Source of the DNA: Toxonevra muliebris
Taxonomy: Eukaryota > Arthropoda > Insecta > Diptera > Pallopteridae
Direction of reading: 5' to 3'
Length of the DNA stretch: 64,000 bases
Assembly: GCA_963691655.1 (NCBI GenBank)
Contig: OY829329.1
Coordinates: 18,056,708 to 18,120,707, forward strand
In this document: positions 33,538-45,483 of the stretch, in pieces
Position numbering within the stretch: position 1 is the stretch's first letter
How the letters are laid out: each line of letters starts with the position of its first letter
Notes under the pieces: generated by a model
What the model saw: only the letters and a program-made list of their open reading frames with translations
The model's database searches: none
Told to the model about the DNA's origin: nothing
Made by a program: the position numbers and the translations under genes

Positions 33538-34880
33538 TTTTTTTTTTATTTTTTTTTTATTTTATAAGAATTTTACAAAATATAATGCAAGTAATAGAAA
33601 ATAACAAAATACTTATGCCAAAGTCATACAATCCAAAAATTTTCGATTACAATTGCAACTAGTTCAATTCATTAACTAAATCTAGCAATTTTCAGTTAAA
33701 TTAATATAATTGAATTTACCAATTAGATGGTGTTAGGATTATCTTGTTAGATCACAAGGTTTCAATCTTCGATACAGGTTTTTCGTATTTACAAGTACGG
33801 CTGCCTTTTCATTTATGTGAGTTCTTAGACTCATTTCGTGTGATTTAGCAACTAGTTGAATTTCATCTTTGACCATTTTGACCATGTTCAAGTCACGATG
33901 CAGATCAGAGTTTCGCACGTACCAAGGAGCATTGGTTATGCATCTCAATACCTTATTTTGGAATGTTAGGATAATCAGGATTTGTGCGTTACTTGCACAA
34001 CCCCAAAGTTGAATTCCGTAGAGCCAAATCGGCTTTAAGATTTGTTTGTAAATAATGAGTTTATTATGATAAGACAGATTTCCTGCCAATTAGCCAGTAG
34101 ATGCTTTTAAATTTTAGTTCAAGTTCCTCCTTTTTCTTTTTAACATGAGCACTCCAGCGAAACTTTGCATCGCGTGTCATACTTAAATATTTTGCAGTAT
34201 TTGAGTGTGGTATTACATTGGCGTCAATATTCACGGGAAGGTGCTGTGCATTTATATTTGAGAAGTCGACATGTACTGACTTTGAGTTATTCAATTTAAG
34301 GCGCCATTTCTTTGTCCAAGAAGATACGTTTGTTACTGCTGTTTGAAGAATACTTGTTGACTCTGCTTCTGTATTTCCAACTGCTATCAATGCAGTATCA
34401 TCAGCGAATGTTGCTGTTGTATAATTCTCGTCAGAGGGGAGATCGCAAGTGTATAACAAGTATAATTGAGGATCTAGGACACTGCCTTGAGGCACTCCTG
34501 CTTTAATTGGCATTAAATCAGAATAACAATCTTCTTGTTTAATTCGAAAATATATCTCAGTTAAATATATTCGCAGGATATTAACGTAAGCATTTGGCAA
34601 TTTATTTTGCACTTTTTTGAGAAGGCCTTCGTGTCATACCTTATAGAAGGCTTGGGAAACATCAAGGAAAACAATAGAACATAAATTTGTTGCTTCCAAA
34701 GCTTTTTCTATAATCGCAGTGATTCTATGAATCTGATCAATTGTTGAGTGTTTCGATCTAATCCCAAATTGATGAGGTAGTAAAATATTTCTTTTTTCGA
34801 TTATGCTGTTCAGTCTTTTAATAAACAGTCGCTCGAATACTTTAGAAAGAATTGGTAAAAGCTATATATTAAAGAACATG
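33538..34880 (-). pseudogene. 5'-truncated jockey-type LINE
   Basis: Reading the minus strand: 34750-34620 gives RITAIIEKALEATNLC and FLDVSQAF; 34612-34064 gives IKAGVPQGSVLDPQLYLLY (motif B) and TATFADDTALIAVGN, an intact F-A-D-D catalytic box. After a frameshift near 34085, 34089-33739 gives LKPIWLYGIQLWGCASN and DLHRDLNMVK (thumb and C-terminus). The usual K-V-W-H-E motif reads K-V-stop-H-E near 34635. The 3' end has an A tail, seen as T runs at 33537-33560. This is the least worn LINE in the window, but it has a stop and a frameshift. Confidence 0.85.
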
Positions 34881-37429
34881 AGATAAAACTGCGAGAAGTC
34901 GTCTCTCTGCTTGATTGTATGTACCCGATCCCCATATGATCTCGTTCGCTAAACACTAACAACAGCATAACTTCGTTTCTTCGTTTCGTATGAGTGCAAC
35001 AACAACACGACTTCCTTTGCAAAATTTTCGATTTACCCTCGTCACTTCAAAAACGTGACATTGGAATGGAGCGAAGGTAAGATTTACAAGGTGACAAAGA
35101 AGAGGATTGGACATAAAAACATTCAAAATCCTATGATGAACAATGTGAATGAGCTTTAATAATGCAGCTAGCAAGAGCTTGCCTGAAAAGGATAATTCCT
35201 ACAATTCGAAAACATTTGTCAGTATAATTTCAACTTTAACTTTCCCATTGAAAAGTGAAAATTTTCGAAGAAGGGAGCCATAAAAGTTGGGATTTAAAAT
35301 GATGCACACTGTAGCAGTTGTCGGTGTCTTTCTGAAACAAATTCATTTGACAGAGTAACTGGAACCTTTATGGTTTGTGCCAGCCGATCCTTGTACCATT
35401 CATTGTAGAATACCAATTTTGCTGTGCCAAATCGGAATCTCAGTCCACAACCAAGAAGGAACAACTTCCTTAGTTTTCGGAAAGAAAAGTTTTTCTGTCA
35501 GGTCAATTACCCTACTTTATGATGAATAAAAAAATAAACCTATATCTTATACCTCATAATAATTGCGTATGTTTTAAAATATTTACATTATAGAAGGCAA
35601 CAGGTGCACAATTAACCAACCTCCACAACAATACAACAATTGAAAATCATTTAAAAAACCCAACGTCGGTGACAAAATTACAAAATAATTGTTTAATGTT
35701 TTTCAGAAAACAAAAAAAAAAAAAACCAACAATAAAATCATTGTAACATAAGGATTACACTTTTATAGGTTTACTTACTTTTTAACTAAATACATATTAA
35801 AAATTTCAACCACACTCGAAGCAACTTGGCACTCGAAAGGGAAGCTAGAGCGGACAGAGAGAAACAATCGCCACAATTTGGAATGTGGGTTCATTATTAA
35901 GTATTATTATCATTTTTTTTCATTGCTTCTCATTTTGTTTAAATGTATTGTGTTGCAGTTAAGTTGGATGCTGTTGCAAGTTAGTAAGTATCCACATAGT
36001 ATGTTGCAAGTGCATAGTGTAAATGAAATGAAATGAATGAATGAACCCACCAAGTGTGCATTCGTTTGTGTCTGCCTGCCAGCCAGCCAGCCAGCATCTA
36101 CTAGTGGACCAAATGTTGCTGTAATGTTACACATGAGTCGCTAAACAGATACTCGTCGTACATTTTTAGGGTCTTTAACAGCTACAACAACAACAAAAAA
36201 CACAAGCACAACGTTTGCTTCTTTTTTTTTTATTGTATCTATGTATTTATTAAAAATGTTTTACGTAGAAGCGATTACAAACATTTAAAGTGATTTTTAC
36301 TTAAATATAAAAATATATAAAAAGGTGCCGCCATAAAATCTCGTCGTGCTCTAGCTCTCTATTATATGAAATGAAATAAAAACTTACTGGCAACATTTAC
36401 TTCTACTTTAGAGTCTCTTTAGTCTAGGAGTTTTTTTTTCGTTTTTTTGTTTTTACGATGCGCGTTTCATACAAGAGATCACAAAAAACCTAACACTTTA
36501 GAAAATTTTATAATATAAGATTCCGAAATGGAAAAAAAATTATTGCAATTGTTTTAAGGTAAACTTCTAGCATTTTTATGTCAATCATATTCCTAGGCAA
36601 AAAGGCAAGGTACAATGCACCCAGATGCATTTAAGTATGATACACTAACAACACTTTACTCTCGTTATAGTTATGGTAGTTACTGCTATCATTCGTCAAA
36701 TGTGTGCTGATATCTTGTATAGTATTTGAGGGTACCCACCGCACTTGTTTATTTACTGTGCATTTTGGTTTGTGCGCAAGATTAACGTACATTTTTTTAA
36801 AGCGTTTCTGTTTTTATATTTTCTTTTGTTTTTTTTTTCTCTCTCTCTCTGTTGTTGTTATTTGATGATAATAATTATGGTCATTTGTGATAATTGTCCC
36901 TGTGTGGTTACCTATGCATCTATTGTGTCATGTCAGAGTCTCCAGTGAATGGTTGTTGTTTTTCATTTTTTATTAATAATAATTGTAATTAAAATAATTA
37001 GTAGTGCTTAGTTTGAAAATGGTGATTGGTGTGGTATTTTTCTGACTGCTGCGCGCGTAGTTTATTAAATGAAAAAGTTATGAAAATTTTTATGTTTTGA
37101 AAATCTTTTTAAAGATGTTTTCTATTAGAAAAATCAGATAAGTAAGGATTTTTTAATGTTTTTATAATCTGCTAGAGATTAGTAGTATTTAGTTGTAATT
37201 TAAGCGCTATAAAAATGTAAGCATGTAAAAGTTTTATCGGTATCTTTTTGTTTTATATGTATTAAGATTTCGGTAGTTTAGTTTTTGTGTGGCATTTTTT
37301 AAAGGAAATTTTTTAATGTGCCTTGATTTAATACCATGGGAATTTGAATTGAGAATAAATGAATAAATAAAAATTATGTATATAATGTAAAAAAATTATA
37401 AGTGATTCTCATTTTTATAGCAGTGTGCA
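34881..37429. other. Intergenic DNA
   Basis: No supported gene. There is a CCAG/GCCA microsatellite at 36079-36094 and a (CT)n tract at 36838-36850. 35280-35520 is of more balanced composition and may be an old transposon piece, but no recognisable protein emerges. Confidence 0.35.
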
Positions 37430-39141
37430 CTTGTGCACTTAAAAAAAAAGTGCAATGTAAAATTGATATTTTTTTAATGTTATTTTCACTGTAAAAACAA
37501 AAATGTTAGTTTTACTGCGAAAAATATCAGATTGACATTTTTTGTGTTGAATTTCCATTAAAACTATCATATTGATAATAATCCGTTTTACATTGTCATG
37601 TCAAATTATAATGTTAAAATTACATTAAAAATGTTCTCATTACTTAATACTTTTTTCATGTAAAATTGATATTATTCTGTGTAAATTTAATATTTAAAAT
37701 GTAAACAAGCTAGTATAGCATTGAAAAAATTAAGACTGGCAATGCTTTTTGCATAAGTATTATATAAAAAATTTAAGCTGGCAACACTTTTTAATTGTGA
37801 AATAGTTTTGCGTTTCGTCGGGTGATAGTGGTTGTAATGGCGCACAATAATAAAATAAAACTGAAAAGTTAAATTGTGAAGTAAATTTGCATTAATTTTT
37901 TTTGTGTACAATAAAATAAAATAGAATTATTTAAAAAGTAGTAAAAGTGAATAAAATATTGATAGTAAAAATAGTGAACTTATTTTATTAATTGGTATTA
38001 ATTTCTTCTCGGCCATTTTGTTCTGCTTTGTTTAAATATTATATTTCTAATTATTATTACTGATAATAAAAAAAAAACATATTTGTTGTGTTTTATTTAC
38101 CATTTTAAATTGTCAATTTTTCGTTAAATTTACATTTTGTCAATTCAACATTACTGTCATATCAATTATACATTATTGTCATATCAATTTTACATTAATT
38201 TTGCTTTAATGTTACATTTTTCTATATCTTTTTGATATTTTAAATATCAATATCACAGTATACAGTATGCCAGATAGCAGAAAGTAATCTGAAATATTCT
38301 CAGGTCTTCTGAGATATGACAATTAAGACATATATTCGCTCAATAAATTTTGACAAATAATTTTGCTTATGAGAGAAAACTCTCTTAACCCATTTTCGTC
38401 AGCTTTACACAAATAAATAAATGAAATAAAAGTATCAAAAGACAGTAAACCTTTCGTTTGTTATTTTTTTTTTCTGAAATAAAAACTCTCAAAATATTTT
38501 GTAGAGTGTGGTTCTATAAAATATTTAAATAAGCAAAACACAACACTTTTACAATTATCTTCTTCAAAAATGTCCTTTTTATAATCTAAATAGTTTTACC
38601 GATTTCAAAATAATTTTATTTAAATTTCGGAGAGGTAGATTTCCTACTTAAATGGCATACATAACAAAAAAACTTTAAGTTTTGGGTTAAATCCTTGGTT
38701 CATATTATGCACATGGTTGTTACAAACGCTTTCGAAGATATTGTTTATCAATGTCTAACAATTTTCCTGGCTTTTCAAATTTTTCTATTTTAATTATATA
38801 TTGTGCTGGTACCAATGGGTTAATATTTACTTCTGAGATATCAAATTTTTTGAGAGAAGTCAGAGAATAATTTTCAAATTTGGCAGACGTCAGTGAAGAG
38901 GGCGTCACTTCTATTTATTTCACTTTATTTATTTCACTATGATCAATATTAAATCAAAAAAATGTATTTCTTTTACATTTTTAATGTCAAAATTACATTT
39001 ATACACTTTTCACGTTCAATTCAGTAATGTTAAAATTACATTTCGTAATGTCAATTTTGATATTTTTTAATGTTGGCTGAATATTGTAAACAAAAAATGT
39101 TGTTTTTACAGCTGTTTCATGTACTTTTTTTTTTTTGAGTG
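37430..39141. mobile_element. 1.7-kb AT-rich element with inverted ends and repeated TTACATT words
   Basis: The left end reads CACTTAAAAAAAAAAGTGCA and then CTGTAAAAACAAAAATGTT. The right end on the minus strand reads CACTCAAAAAAAAAAAAGTA and then CTGTAAAAACAACATTTT. Both flanks are filled with near-palindromic AATGTNAAAATTACATT and TGTCATATCAATT words. The middle differs in character. It includes a 62-codon minus-strand frame (38908-38720, no ATG) and a possible start ATGGCGCACAATAATAAA near 37837. The class is unknown; a non-autonomous transposon that captured unrelated DNA is one reading. Confidence 0.5.
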
Positions 39142-39499
39142 TGATATGTTGACATTTTTATAATTTAAAAACATGTCTAATATAGCTAAAGGGTTAAATA
39201 AGCTATAAATAGTATTAACTGAATAGTGGTCAACAGAAATTTTGTCACTGAAACCATAGTTTTAAGCAGAAAATTGATACTTCTAGTATGTATTTTATGG
39301 TAGGGCATTAAAGATTTTAAATTTCCTCCAAATGAACTCGGAATTGGAAAAATGCTCAATTCCATTACAGAATTGTAAATTAAAATATGTAATTCTTCAA
39401 AGAAATTGAAAAAATACTAGAAAACGAAAACAAAATTTATCTTCTCTTGTGTAATGAATGAAAAAGGCGTACTATCTTCTCTTATTTAGAATGTGGCTG

Positions 39500-40530
39500 T
39501 GAACTCACTGCTTAACAGATTAGATTAAACCGGCTGCAAAATAATAGCTTATGCGGATGATATTGCTATTGCAGTGTCAGGCGAATACGTTTCTAATCTT
39601 TCAGAATAGCTAAATTACTCACTTAGCGTTCTGTCTAACTGGTGCCGTGAATTCGGTCTTAATGTCAATCCTGCCAAAATAGACGTTATGCTTTTCATTA
39701 AAAAGTATGGAATACCAACTTTAGCCCTACTCAAAATTAATGGTACCTCGCTTTGCCTGTGACGTGCTTTCAAATATTTAAGACTTGTTCTTGATCCCAA
39801 ACGCCTAAAAGCCTCTTGCACTCTCTACTGCTGCATTAGGAATAAGATAGGGTATTCAATCCTTCACTTTCTGGCTCTATACAGCAGTGAGCGAGCCTTA
39901 TCTTCTTTATGGATCCATCTTCTGGTGGCCAGGTACTGCAAAAGCGGACCACTTTAAACCACTGGATAAGGTTAGAAGAACGGCAGCCATATTGATTACT
40001 GGGACTCTCCGTACTACCTCTACGAAAGCTTCGCAATCTTTCATTGCTTGCCAACTTCACTTCCGGTTAAGCAACATGCTAAGTGCTCTGCTGCCAGACT
40101 CTGTGCCTTAACTCGCTCGACCCGGGTCGAACCTGGGACATGCCAAGATTCTAATCTACGATACGTCCTACGTAACCAGCTAACATATACTACATTTGCT
40201 CTACCCCTATTTACCCATATCCCCAGTAGAGAGGAATGAGTTAATGATGAAGTGGTCACTGACAATTCGATTGACATCTATATCCAAATTGGAGGAAAGA
40301 GTCATCTATGGCATCTTCTCTAATAAGCTAGATCTCAAACTCTCTTTCCGACCATCCTTTCCTGCCCATTGCAGCGTCTTTCAGTCGGAAGTAATGGCTG
40401 TCTGTCAAGCGTCCAAGTGACTTATTCGCAACAATTCATTCGATACGAATATCCGCAACTACATGGACAGCCAAGCAGCAATCAGGTCCCTTGCCGGTGT
40501 TTTCATTACATCAAAGGTTGTTCTTGCCCC
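39500..40530 (+). pseudogene. LINE remnant (LOA/I-like), RT to RNase H
   Basis: The plus strand reads KIIAYADDIAIAVSGEYVSN, an intact Y-A-D-D box (about 39547-39565), then LSNWCREFGLNVNPAKIDV and FKYLRLVLDPK. After frame changes it reads GSIFWWPGTAKADHFKPLD (39908-39965), KVRRTAAILITGTLRTT, and at 40455-40500 an RNase H piece YMDSQAAIRSLAG. Several stops. An inverted copy of about 39860-40530 lies at 48040-48670. Confidence 0.8.
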
Positions 40531-40741
40531 CTCCCCCAAAACTAATTCTACTGAATCTCATAATCACGTTTGATAAGAAATAATAACATTTCATTACTCT
40601 TACACGATATATCTGAAATGCATATTTTGAGTTTTCTTAAAGTATTTATCATCGTCGATTGCTGTCGGATGTTTACGGCGAACATACTACATCGATTAAT
40701 ACATGTGAATTTTGTTTTGATGCTTTTGATTTTGGCACGGA

Positions 40742-41470
40742 AGCCCTGGCCAACTGAAAAAATTTGAAGGTGAAGAATCTGAGATGTTACTTGATGAAGA
40801 CTCGTGCCAGACGCAAGAGGAACTTTCAATAACATTGGGCGTTACGTTAGCAGCAATATCCAGCGCCCGAAATCACTTGGGTTCATTGAAAAGGAAGGAA
40901 ATTGGGTGCCATACGACTTAAAGCCGAGAGACGTCGAAAGGGGATTTTGTATGTCTGAGATGCTGCTTCAGCGCTTTTTTGCATCGAATTATTCTGGATT
41001 TATTACGACAACCCGAAGCGCAAAAAGTGGTGGGTGAAGCCCGGCCATCCAAAACCATCAAAGCCGAAGCAAAATATTAATGGCGCCCAAGGTAATGCTT
41101 TGTATTTAGTGAGATCAGAAAAGTGCCATCTATTACGAGCTGCTGATGAAACTATTATGGGAGAGATGTATCGAAAACAATTGATTCGTTTGAAGAGAGC
41201 AAGACGACTAGGATATACGATCAAGCACGATATCGTAATTTTCCAACATGACAACGCGCGATCTCATGTTGCTAGACCTGTTAAAAACTAATTGGAAAAT
41301 CGTGGATGGGAAGTTTTGCTTCACTGGCCGTATTCACCAGACCTGACCCCATCTGATTAACACTTATTTCGATTGATGTAGAATGCCCTTAGTGTAAGGC
41401 GCTTTTTTTCAGTTGAAAGTATCAACAATTGGATTGATTCGTTCCAGCACTTGTTCAACTGTACTAACGC
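40742..41470 (+). pseudogene. mariner-like (DD34D) transposase remnant
   Basis: After frame correction the plus strand gives MLLDEDSCQTQEELSITLGV, FIEKEGNWVPYDLKPRDVER, WIYYDNPKRKKWWVKPGHP, VIFQHDNARSHVARPVKN and WPYSPDLTPSD. These are consecutive blocks of a mariner transposase. The second Asp (HDNA) and third Asp (PSD) are present. The short block with the first Asp (V-T-G-D-E-K) is missing between HRI and WIYYD at about 40995, and the frame shifts there. A stop follows PSD. No inverted terminal repeats were identified. Confidence 0.8.
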
Positions 41471-41599
41471 AGTCGTGAAGAACTGATTCAGAGGACTTTT
41501 CATGAATATTAAAGGTCTTTTCAATAGCTATGTCTGAGCTTTGACAACTTTTTGCTCTGACGTCTCAGGTGGCAGCACTTTCATTCTTCGACGTTTGTT

Positions 41600-42065
41600 T
41601 TCTGTCATAGTCACCATTTTATCATGGAGCATTACACCACACAACAACGCGTAGAAATTTTTAAAATTTATTCTGAAAATTCTAGTTCTGTTCTCCAAAC
41701 TTTTCACGATCCACGAAATATTTACGATCGAAATGATCGTCCAATCGAGATATTAATTGAACGAAATATCGTGGAATTCGAGCAAAACGGATCGGTTGCC
41801 GATCGATCTAGAATTTTTCTGTTGTTGCTGAAAGTGTGACTGAAGACCCAAACCTTTCGATTGCTCGTCGTGCACTAAGAAATGATACTTTTGTGACATC
41901 AACTTAGCGAATTTCGCGAAAAGACTTGGACATACATCCGTATAAGATTCAATTGACACCGAGGAACTGAATCCCCAAGACCACCAATCTCGTCGCATAT
42001 TTGCTGATTGGACTCTGGAACGGAACTAAATTTTGACGACAAAATTACCTTTACGTCCATTGTAC
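41600..42065 (+). pseudogene. Tc1/mariner-superfamily transposase remnant, N-terminal part (split by a LINE)
   Basis: ATG at 41624 starts MEHYTTQQRVEIFKIYSENS, the N-terminal helix-turn-helix of an insect transposase family often annotated as DUF4817-containing. The next blocks (ESVTEDPNLSIARRALR, HPYKIQLTP, RIFADWTLERN) are in shifting frames. The reading stops at NFDDKITF-like sequence at about 42060, in the middle of the protein. It resumes at 42536 after a LINE fragment. Confidence 0.7.
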
Positions 42066-42535
42066 TATATCCTGTGTTCCCTTTTGCTATTCTTTAAATC
42101 TGCACAGATTTATTAATAAATCTTAGCAGATCCTGCGGTCTTAGAGAGCTCAGGTGCTCGTCTCCCAACACTCCAGTACCAAATATGCTTACTCTGATCT
42201 GGCAGAAAGCGGGGCAGACACTAAGAAAGTGGTCCGCCGTCTCTTCACATTCTTCCTCCAAACCACAGGAAGCACAGAAGGCACTAGCTCCCAGGCCAAT
42301 CATATGCAAATGTTTGGCCCAAGAGAAATGACCTGTATATAATCCCACCAGCTGCCTACAGCTCTTTCTGTTAAGTGATAACAGAAAGTCTGTTAGACGC
42401 TTCGAGATAACAGGTAACATGGTCTTTGTCTGTCTAAAGCACCTCAGTTCCTCCCATTTACGATTGTGGGTCAAGTCGACCCACTCATTAATGGTGGTCT
42501 TGATGGCTGTAGACGACAAAGAGAGTACAGGAGTA
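42066..42535 (-). pseudogene. LINE 3' fragment inserted in the transposase remnant
   Basis: The minus-strand frame 42519-42094 gives LLSLNRKSCRQLVGLYTGHF, FCASCGLEEECEETADHFLS and LRPQDLLRFINKSVQI, then a stop. This is a clean, still open C-terminal region of an I/LOA-type LINE with its C-x2-C...H...C knuckle. It lies antisense to the transposase it interrupts. Exact borders are estimated from where the transposase peptide stops and restarts. Confidence 0.75.
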
Positions 42536-42770
42536 CATTTTTGGTTAAACGGCTTCGTGTATCAAGCGTCTCCATTTTATCTTACTGTTTGTTGTTGTTT
42601 TGGTCAGGAAGCGTTCATTGAGCCATACGTTTTCCTAAACGAGAAAGCCCAGACGATACCGAAAGGTATCGTGCCATTATATCTGACTTTTTGTGGCCTC
42701 AATCGAGGCCAACAAGACGACGTAAGTTTCGGTTGAACCAAGTGCATTTTATTTCATCTATGTATAACCT
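42536..42770 (+). pseudogene. Tc1/mariner-superfamily transposase remnant, distal part
   Basis: HFWLNGFVYQ (42538-42567) matches the D-E-A-H-F-x-L-x-G block that should follow directly after the piece ending at 42065. Then, after a frame change, ERYRAIISDFLWPQ (42658-42700) follows. The catalytic D-G-A-x-x-H region is worn away near 42720-42765. It belongs to the same copy as 41600-42065. Confidence 0.65.
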
Positions 42771-45356
42771 AACCCGATCGAATTGAGTGTGAAAAAACTG
42801 TTTGAAATAATAGAAAATTAGTGATATGAAAAATCCAATTTCTGTGCTATTACTTCAACTTGATCCAAAACCAGCGGAATGTCCTTGCTAATTTTTCTGA
42901 AATTATGTGCTTCTATGTGCATGTTCCTTTTCAAAATATTTCCTTCAATTACAGACACTCAACATCGTAACATTTAATTGCATTAACAATTTAATAATGC
43001 AACCAGTTAACACCTGAACAGTGAAGTCCTTAAAATTAAACTACTTAGCCATAAAATGTCTACATGATCAACACACACAAGAAGATCGATCGAAGCCTTC
43101 AATGCGATCACTATTATCATTTAAGCGAGAGGGAGAGAGAGAGAGAGATGAAGATTAATAATGTTAAAGCAAGAACGCTAATAAATAGGAATTTTCATTG
43201 CCATAGGAGAAACGCCAATAATGAATCGATGGCATTTCATGACAACAACACAAAATATGCGCTTCTTCCCATGGGGATGTGTAAAATTACAGAAAGCAGT
43301 TCATAAAATAGTAGTGATAATAACGATGAATTGATTGATCATGATGAGGCTGAAGCTGATGCCATTGCCATTGTTTGCTGCCAGCAACTATTGATTGAAG
43401 ATCAGGCTGTCAGGCATTTGTTAAAAGTGCCATATTGTCACTTTTGATCAGCATCATAATGTAACTTAATCACTCTTGAGAACATTTGGTAGATCAGTGA
43501 AGATCACTGGGAGATCATTTTTGTGTTGTAAGCTTAAGCTGCAAAGAGTAGAAGGTAACTTGTTTTAGAGAAAACGACTAAACGACTTTTGGTGCAGAAA
43601 TTCTTCTCCGTCTTCTTCGTAAGCCAGTGTTGCAAGGCTCAAAAAGCGCAGATTTATAAAGAGAAGATCGATCTTTTTCATGATCGTGTGTGTATGTGTG
43701 TCTGTGATTGTTTTGGCATCACGTGCGCAATTTGTTGTTGTTGTGTTGTTGTTGTTTAGGTTTATTGTATCCTACTATGTATAGATTTGTTCTCTGTCAA
43801 TTAGTTGACATTTGTAACTGTTTGTCTACCGCGCACTTTTGTTAATTGACAATATTTATGAACACGTACAAATAGATTTGAGGCGCAGCGGCATGATCAT
43901 TGATGATGATAATATGTTGGTAAGATTTTTGTGTTTTTATTTTTGCTTTTTTTTATGATAGGTTCATAGATGTGATTACTACATGTGGATTCGTTGAAGG
44001 GCTGGGATATGAAGTTTCGCATCATTTCGCATATTGTTGCTTCAGTTTTAATTGACATTTGAGATGTTGTTGCACTAGAATAGTGTGACACAGGGTTGGG
44101 TGTTGTTGCGTTGTTGTTTTGCTGTTAGTTCGCAATTATTTTAATCAAAATTGTTGACAATTTTGAACGTCTGTGTGTGTACATTAAATGAAGACATTTA
44201 ACTCTTGAGGCTTTTTTTCACAAAATGTGTCATAAATTGTTTAAAGCAATTTTGTTTGTTTTTTTTTTTTTTTAAGCAGCCAGTAACAAAAGCAGAAGCA
44301 AGTCGCATGAATGTGTTGTGTTATTTAATTAAATTAACTTTTTAATGGGTTATAAAAATATTTTTTATTTTTTTTATTTTGTTATTTGCTGTTTTACCTA
44401 TTTACTTGAGTATGAGTTTATTATGATTGTCACACAAGTGCCATTTCCTAAGTAATTACAAAAGTTTTTTTTTATATTTTTTTTCTTTTCAAAATATTTA
44501 ATAATTTAATGATGTCGGAATGAATGGTCGTTGTCGTATTGTTGATTAGAAAAAAAGAGAAATTCATATTTTCTCAGCAAATCTCAGGGAATTATAGAAA
44601 TATTTTTAACTTAAGTTCAATTAATTGATGATTGAATGCTGCATTGGCTTGCAGAATTGAATTTTTGAATAAAATCCCTTATCAGAATGCAGAATTTTTC
44701 AATCATGTCTCTATTTTATTTTGTCTTTTAAAAGGCTGAAGAAAAATTTTTAGTGTAGTGAATTGCTAGACGTTAAAATCAAATGTCACGTCGGTATCGT
44801 CTGAGGTTTCATAGTATGTGTGAGTTTATAAGTGTGTGTCTTATTATATATTTTACTTTACGCCCAAAAGTATGCAACACATAATTTATGTATCAAAAAC
44901 GGTAGTGGAATATGCATAAATATCAATTGAATAGTGTAACATATTTCCTAATTAAGATTGTGAAATAATATTAAAATTAAGCGATATAGACGTGCAAAAA
45001 GCGAAGAAAATGCATTGAAAAGGGAAAATAAAAAATTTTATAAACCCAGGGTTGCATTTTTTGCAATATAAAAATTAAAACTTTTACAATGAAATAAACA
45101 ACAACGCGTACAGTATGTTATTAAATCATGTGACGAGTGCAGAAGGTACTCATTTTATATGTTTTTTACTTATTTCGCTAGATACTGGTTTAAATTTTTC
45201 CTTGGCCCCATATTATCATCAACGGAATTCGGAAAAATTCTTGCCTAAAATTTTGTATTCCGTTTACTTAGTTAGTATAATCGATGATCGGTCTTGGCCG
45301 CTTTAATAAAAATTCACCAGTTGCCACTCCCAAGCACGCGTTGGCTTTAGTTGTTA
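42771..45356. other. Intergenic DNA
   Basis: Mostly AT rich, with an (AG)n tract at 43129-43149, TTG runs at 43733-43757 and T runs at 44260-44273. A minus-strand ATG frame at 44058-43897 (MSIKTEATICEMMRNFISQP...) of 54 codons follows a possible acceptor TTCTAG. It could be a small first exon, but nothing confirms it. Confidence 0.35.
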
Positions 45357-45483
45357 AGTTAGGTTAGGTTTGAGTGGCAGGCTTCTACTTGAAAGCACAT
45401 ATTACACTCATTGTGATACCACAGTACGGCATGACTCCCCCATTTACGGAGTGGAGAATCTGGCTATATCCTTAATATTTATA

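Noticed and set aside
38720..38908. 62-codon minus-strand frame as a gene
   Set aside because: It has no ATG and lies within the AT-rich element at 37430-39141; kept only as a point to check.
43897..44058. MSIKTEATICEMMRNF frame as a small exon
   Set aside because: It has an ATG and a weak possible acceptor, but no conservation, donor or neighbouring exon supports it; mentioned only in the gap description.
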